From positions 2,232,001-2,296,000 of the forward strand of contig NZ_CP054690.1 of the NCBI RefSeq assembly GCF_013348805.1: 64,000 nt of DNA. Reading direction: 5' to 3'. The position numbers were made by a program, and so were the translations under genes. This DNA comes from Rhodococcus sp. W8901 (lineage in GTDB: Bacteria; Actinomycetota; Actinomycetes; Mycobacteriales; Mycobacteriaceae). Below are positions 61,490 through 64,000 of the stretch, one piece after another (positions within the stretch are counted from its first letter, which is position 1; each line of letters begins with the position of its first letter). The notes under the pieces are model-generated. The model worked only from the letters and a program-made list of their open reading frames with translations, did not search any database and had not been told where the DNA came from.

Positions 61490-61554
61490 CTGTGCCCTCG
61501 ATCGGTCTCGCACGCTCAACCCCTGTGCCCTCGATCGGTCTCGCACGCTCAACC
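61490..61554. repeat. Tandem 32-nt duplication (period 33) upstream of proS
   Basis: A 32-nt unit starting CTGTGCCCTCGATCGG and ending CACGCTCAACC occurs at 61490-61521 and again, identical, at 61523-61554, separated by one C. The second copy ends 3 nt before the putative -10 element of proS, so the duplication repeats whatever upstream promoter sequence it contains. Each unit includes the palindrome CGATCG. Confidence 0.85.
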
Positions 61555-61557
61555 GAC

Positions 61558-61563
61558 TAGGCT
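61558..61563 (+). promoter_or_regulatory. Putative -10 element of proS
   Basis: TAGGCT lies 8 nt before the GTG at 61572; there is no clear ribosome site, so a leaderless or near-leaderless transcript is likely. Confidence 0.4.
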
Positions 61564-61571
61564 GCTACACC

Positions 61572-63317
61572 GTGATCACCCGCATGTCGCACCTGTTCCT
61601 CCGTACCCTCCGCGACGACCCGGCCGACGCCGAGGTCGCCAGCCACAAGCTGCTGGTCCGTGCCGGCTACGTGCGGCGTATCGCGCCAGGCGTGTACTCG
61701 TGGCTGCCTCTGGGTCTGCGGGTGCTGCGCGAGGTGGAGCGCGTGGTCCGCGAGGAGATGAACGCGATGGGTGCGCAGGAGATCCTGCTGCCCGCGCTGC
61801 TGCCGCGCGATCCCTACGAGACGTCGAACCGCTGGACCGAGTACGGCGCAAGCCTGTTCCGCCTCCAGGACCGCAAGGGCAACGACTACATGCTCGGCCC
61901 CACCCACGAGGAGCTCTTCGCGCTCACCGTGAAGGGCGAATACAACTCGTACAAGGACTTCCCGGTCACCCTGTACCAGGTGCAGACCAAGTACCGCGAC
62001 GAGGAGCGTCCCCGCGCCGGCATCCTGCGCGGCCGCGAGTTCGTGATGAAGGACTCGTACTCGTTCGACCTCACCGACGAGGGCCTGACGGCGTCCTACC
62101 AGGCGCACCGCGACACCTACGAGCGGATCCTGTCCCGGCTCGGCGTCAAGTACGTCATCGTGTCCGCCACGTCGGGTGCGATGGGTGGCAGCGCGTCGGA
62201 GGAGTTCCTGGCCGAGAGCGAGATCGGCGAGGACACCTACGTCCGCTGCATCGAGTCCGGCTACGCCGCCAACGTCGAGGCCGTCAAGACCCTGGCTCCC
62301 GCGCCGATCCCGTTCGACGGGCTGCCGGCCGCCGAGGTTCGTGACACCCCCGGCACCGAGACCATCGACACCCTCGTCGAGTGGGCCAACGGCGCCGACC
62401 TGGGCAAGACCGTGACCGCCGCGGACACGCTGAAGAACATCATGGTGAAGACCCGCGTGCCCGGCGGCGAGTGGGAACTGCTCGCGATCGGCATCCCCGG
62501 CGACCGCGAGGTGGACGAGAAGCGCCTCGAGGCTGCGCTCGAGCCGGCCGAGTACGTGCTCATCACCGAGACCGATTTCAAGAACAACCCGTTCCTCGTC
62601 AAGGGCTACATCGGCCCGAAGGCGCTGCAGGAGAACGGTGTCCGCTACCTCGTCGACCCGCGCGTCGTGGACGGCACCAGCTGGATCACCGGCGCCGACG
62701 AGGAGGGCAAGCACTACGTGGGCCTGGTCGCCGGACGCGACTTCACCCCGGACGGCACCATCGAGGCCGCCGAGGTGCGCGACGGCGATCCGTCGCCCGA
62801 CGGCGCCGGTGCACTGGTCGCCGCCCGTGGTATCGAGGTCGGTCACGTGTTCCAGCTGGGCCGCAAGTACACCGACGTGTTCAATGTCGACGTGCTCGGC
62901 GAGAACGGTAAGCCTGTCCGCCCCACCATGGGCTCGTACGGCATCGGCGTCTCGCGTCTCGTCGCGGTCATCGCCGAGCAGCATCACGACGACAAGGGCC
63001 TGCGCTGGCCCGCCGAGGTCACCCCGTTCGACGTGCACCTGGTCATCGCGAACAAGGACGACGCGGCCCGCGAGGGCGCCGAGGCCCTGGCCGCCGAGCT
63101 GGACAAGGCCCGCGTCGAGGTGCTGTTCGACGACCGCAAGGCGTCGCCGGGCGTGAAGTTCAAGGACTCCGAGCTGATCGGCATCCCGCTGGTCGTGGTC
63201 GTGGGTCGCGGCTTCGCCGAGGGCAACGTGGAACTGCGCGACCGCTTCACCGGCGAATCCCGCGAGGTCCCCGTCGAGGGCGCGCTCGGGGAGATCCTCA
63301 CCGCGATCCGCGGCTGA
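61572..63317 (+). CDS. proS: Prolyl-tRNA synthetase
   Basis: A 581-residue class II aminoacyl-tRNA synthetase of the bacterial type that charges tRNA-Pro. It starts [22 protein letters not shown], as in the mycobacterial enzyme (here shown in part), which fixes GTG 61572 rather than longer frames. Class II motif 2 lies in [21 protein letters not shown], the editing insertion occupies about 225-410, motif 3 is in [16 protein letters not shown], and the anticodon-binding domain ([13 protein letters not shown]) completes it. Length matches the family. A strong hairpin follows the stop. Confidence 0.96.
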   Translation: MITRMSHLFLRTLRDDPADAEVASHKLLVRAGYVRRIAPGVYSWLPLGLRVLREVERVVREEMNAMGAQEILLPALLPRDPYETSNRWTEYGASLFRLQDRKGNDYMLGPTHEELFALTVKGEYNSYKDFPVTLYQVQTKYRDEERPRAGILRGREFVMKDSYSFDLTDEGLTASYQAHRDTYERILSRLGVKYVIVSATSGAMGGSASEEFLAESEIGEDTYVRCIESGYAANVEAVKTLAPAPIPFDGLPAAEVRDTPGTETIDTLVEWANGADLGKTVTAADTLKNIMVKTRVPGGEWELLAIGIPGDREVDEKRLEAALEPAEYVLITETDFKNNPFLVKGYIGPKALQENGVRYLVDPRVVDGTSWITGADEEGKHYVGLVAGRDFTPDGTIEAAEVRDGDPSPDGAGALVAARGIEVGHVFQLGRKYTDVFNVDVLGENGKPVRPTMGSYGIGVSRLVAVIAEQHHDDKGLRWPAEVTPFDVHLVIANKDDAAREGAEALAAELDKARVEVLFDDRKASPGVKFKDSELIGIPLVVVVGRGFAEGNVELRDRFTGESREVPVEGALGEILTAIRG

Positions 63318-63354
63318 CGAAGCTCCGCGTACCGCCACCGCGGCACGTTTGATC

Positions 63355-63391
63355 AGTGGCCGCCCACCCCTGACCGGGGTGGGCGGCCACT
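63355..63391. terminator. Hairpin terminator after proS
   Basis: AGTGGCCGCCCACCCC (63355-63370) and GGGGTGGGCGGCCACT (63376-63391) form a perfect 16-bp stem with a TGACC loop, between the convergent proS and dehydrogenase genes. Confidence 0.8.
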
Positions 63392-63481
63392 CGTATACAT
63401 TCGGCCGACGGACAGCTCGAGGGGGGCAAGCCCCCGGCCCGCGGGCCGTCACGCCGACTGCCATCGGTGAGTCCGTTCGGA

Positions 63482-64000
63482 TCAGCGCTTGATCCCGGCG
63501 TCGTACTCGGCGCGTCCGGCGTCGACGTCCAGGAACACCCGCTCGAGTCCGGTCGCCCGCCGCAACAGGCGGGCGACCGGTCGCGGGAACAGCGGCCACA
63601 GCAGCGCACCGGACAGGCGTCCCGGCACGACGGCCCGGCGGCGACCGGTCCGCAGGATCTGCACGACTGCCTGCGCGACCTGTTCCGGCCGGATCGGGGC
63701 GATCAACCGTCCGGGATGAGTACCGGCGAGCAGTCCGGTGCTCGTGAACGTCGGCAGCACCGTGCCGACCCGCACCCCGTGCGCGGCCAGTTCGGCGTCG
63801 GCGGCGTCGCCGAAGCACAGCACCGCGGCCTTGGTGGCGTTGTAGACGGCCATGCCCGGAGCCGGGATGCATCCGGCGATCGAGGCGATGTTGACGATCC
63901 GGCCGCCGCCGGATGCCCTCATCGCCCGTCCCGCGGCGCGGGTGCCGTGCACCACCCCGCGCAGGTTGACGTCCACCACGGTGTCGACGATCGCGTCGTC
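63482..64000 (-). CDS. Short-chain dehydrogenase/reductase (5' end outside window)
   Basis: The C-terminal 172 residues of an SDR-family oxidoreductase; the frame is open to the window edge, so the Rossmann TGxxxGIG motif is beyond it. Visible landmarks are VDVNLRGVVHGTRA (the N of the NAG region), IVNIASIAGCIPAPG (catalytic Ser), YNATKAAV (catalytic Tyr and Lys) and LPTFTSTGL. The C-terminal part (PLFPRPVARLLRRATGLERV) is typical of mycobacterial and rhodococcal SDRs acting on lipids, steroids or retinol-like substrates. Substrate not assignable. Confidence 0.88.
   Translation of the reverse strand, partial: DDAIVDTVVDVNLRGVVHGTRAAGRAMRASGGGRIVNIASIAGCIPAPGMAVYNATKAAVLCFGDAADAELAAHGVRVGTVLPTFTSTGLLAGTHPGRLIAPIRPEQVAQAVVQILRTGRRRAVVPGRLSGALLWPLFPRPVARLLRRATGLERVFLDVDAGRAEYDAGIKR

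Noticed and set aside
61490-61554. CRISPR-like repeat
   Set aside because: There are only two copies, separated by a single base, with no spacers and no cas genes. It is a tandem duplication.

Overview
The window is about 64 kb of very GC-rich DNA. Genes are densely packed, many start with GTG, and neighbouring genes often overlap as ATGA or GTGA. It looks like a mycolic-acid actinobacterium, most likely Rhodococcus in the broad sense. The evidence is the mycobacterial-type order mapB ... mtr - hydrolase - mqo - Mg-chelatase - cobO - cobB - cysG - efpA-like - proS, together with mycothione reductase, a KstR-type operator and IdeR-type iron boxes. Species cannot be fixed from sequence alone.

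Layout. (1) 1-6976: an aminophosphonate locus. A minus-strand operon encodes an FAD amine oxidase, a phosphonatase-like HAD hydrolase and a binding-protein ABC transporter whose last permease runs off the left edge. Divergent to it are a PhnZ-like HD oxygenase and a GntR/HutC repressor gene. Two GTNTANAC operators lie between the divergent units. (2) 6977-16475: a possible stress/energy block with SHOCT and DUF6325 proteins, PPK2, an unusual P-type ATPase, a SulP transporter, a DUF2252 protein and a diacylglycerol-kinase-like lipid kinase. (3) 16508-22019: a small unknown protein, a meta-cleavage-type hydrolase behind a KstR-like box, a MurJ/MviN-like flippase, mapB and cobQ. (4) 22000-27653: a YtrA-type GntR/ABC operon with a perfect inverted-repeat operator, a lipoprotein serine hydrolase, a small degenerate alpha/beta hydrolase and a second SulP transporter.

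(5) 27654-31632: a probable sulfur-nutrition operon, made of a 2OG-Fe(II) oxygenase followed by a MetQ-MetN-MetI importer. Before it lies a 24-codon leader ORF carrying Cys-Ala-Cys-Cys-Arg-Cys and a large hairpin next to the first gene's ribosome binding site. This is a strong candidate for a cysteine-responsive attenuator. (6) 31692-39573: an accessory block with a flavin oxidoreductase, a giant SARP/AAA regulator, a DHA2 exporter and a secreted lipase. (7) 39657-51176: the conserved core mtr, lysophospholipase-like hydrolase, mqo, a cobalamin riboswitch, the ChlI-ChlD chelatase, cobO, cobB, cobE, cysG and an EfpA-like exporter.

(8) 51294-61456: an insertion between the efpA-like gene and proS. 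It holds a two-gene Hen1-Pnkp RNA repair operon, yaaA, two iron-box-controlled surface proteins built from three and four copies of a roughly 108-residue repeat, and a membrane-anchored esterase. (9) 61490-64000: proS behind a 33-bp tandem duplication, and a partial short-chain dehydrogenase at the right edge.

The most interesting items are the cysteine-rich leader peptide in front of the oxygenase/MetQNI operon, the paired iron-regulated repeat proteins (repeat resembles the neocarzinostatin fold; function unknown), the Hen1-Pnkp cassette, and the aminophosphonate locus with a PhnZ-like protein lacking its usual PhnY partner. No tRNA, rRNA, CRISPR array, insertion sequence or prophage gene was seen.
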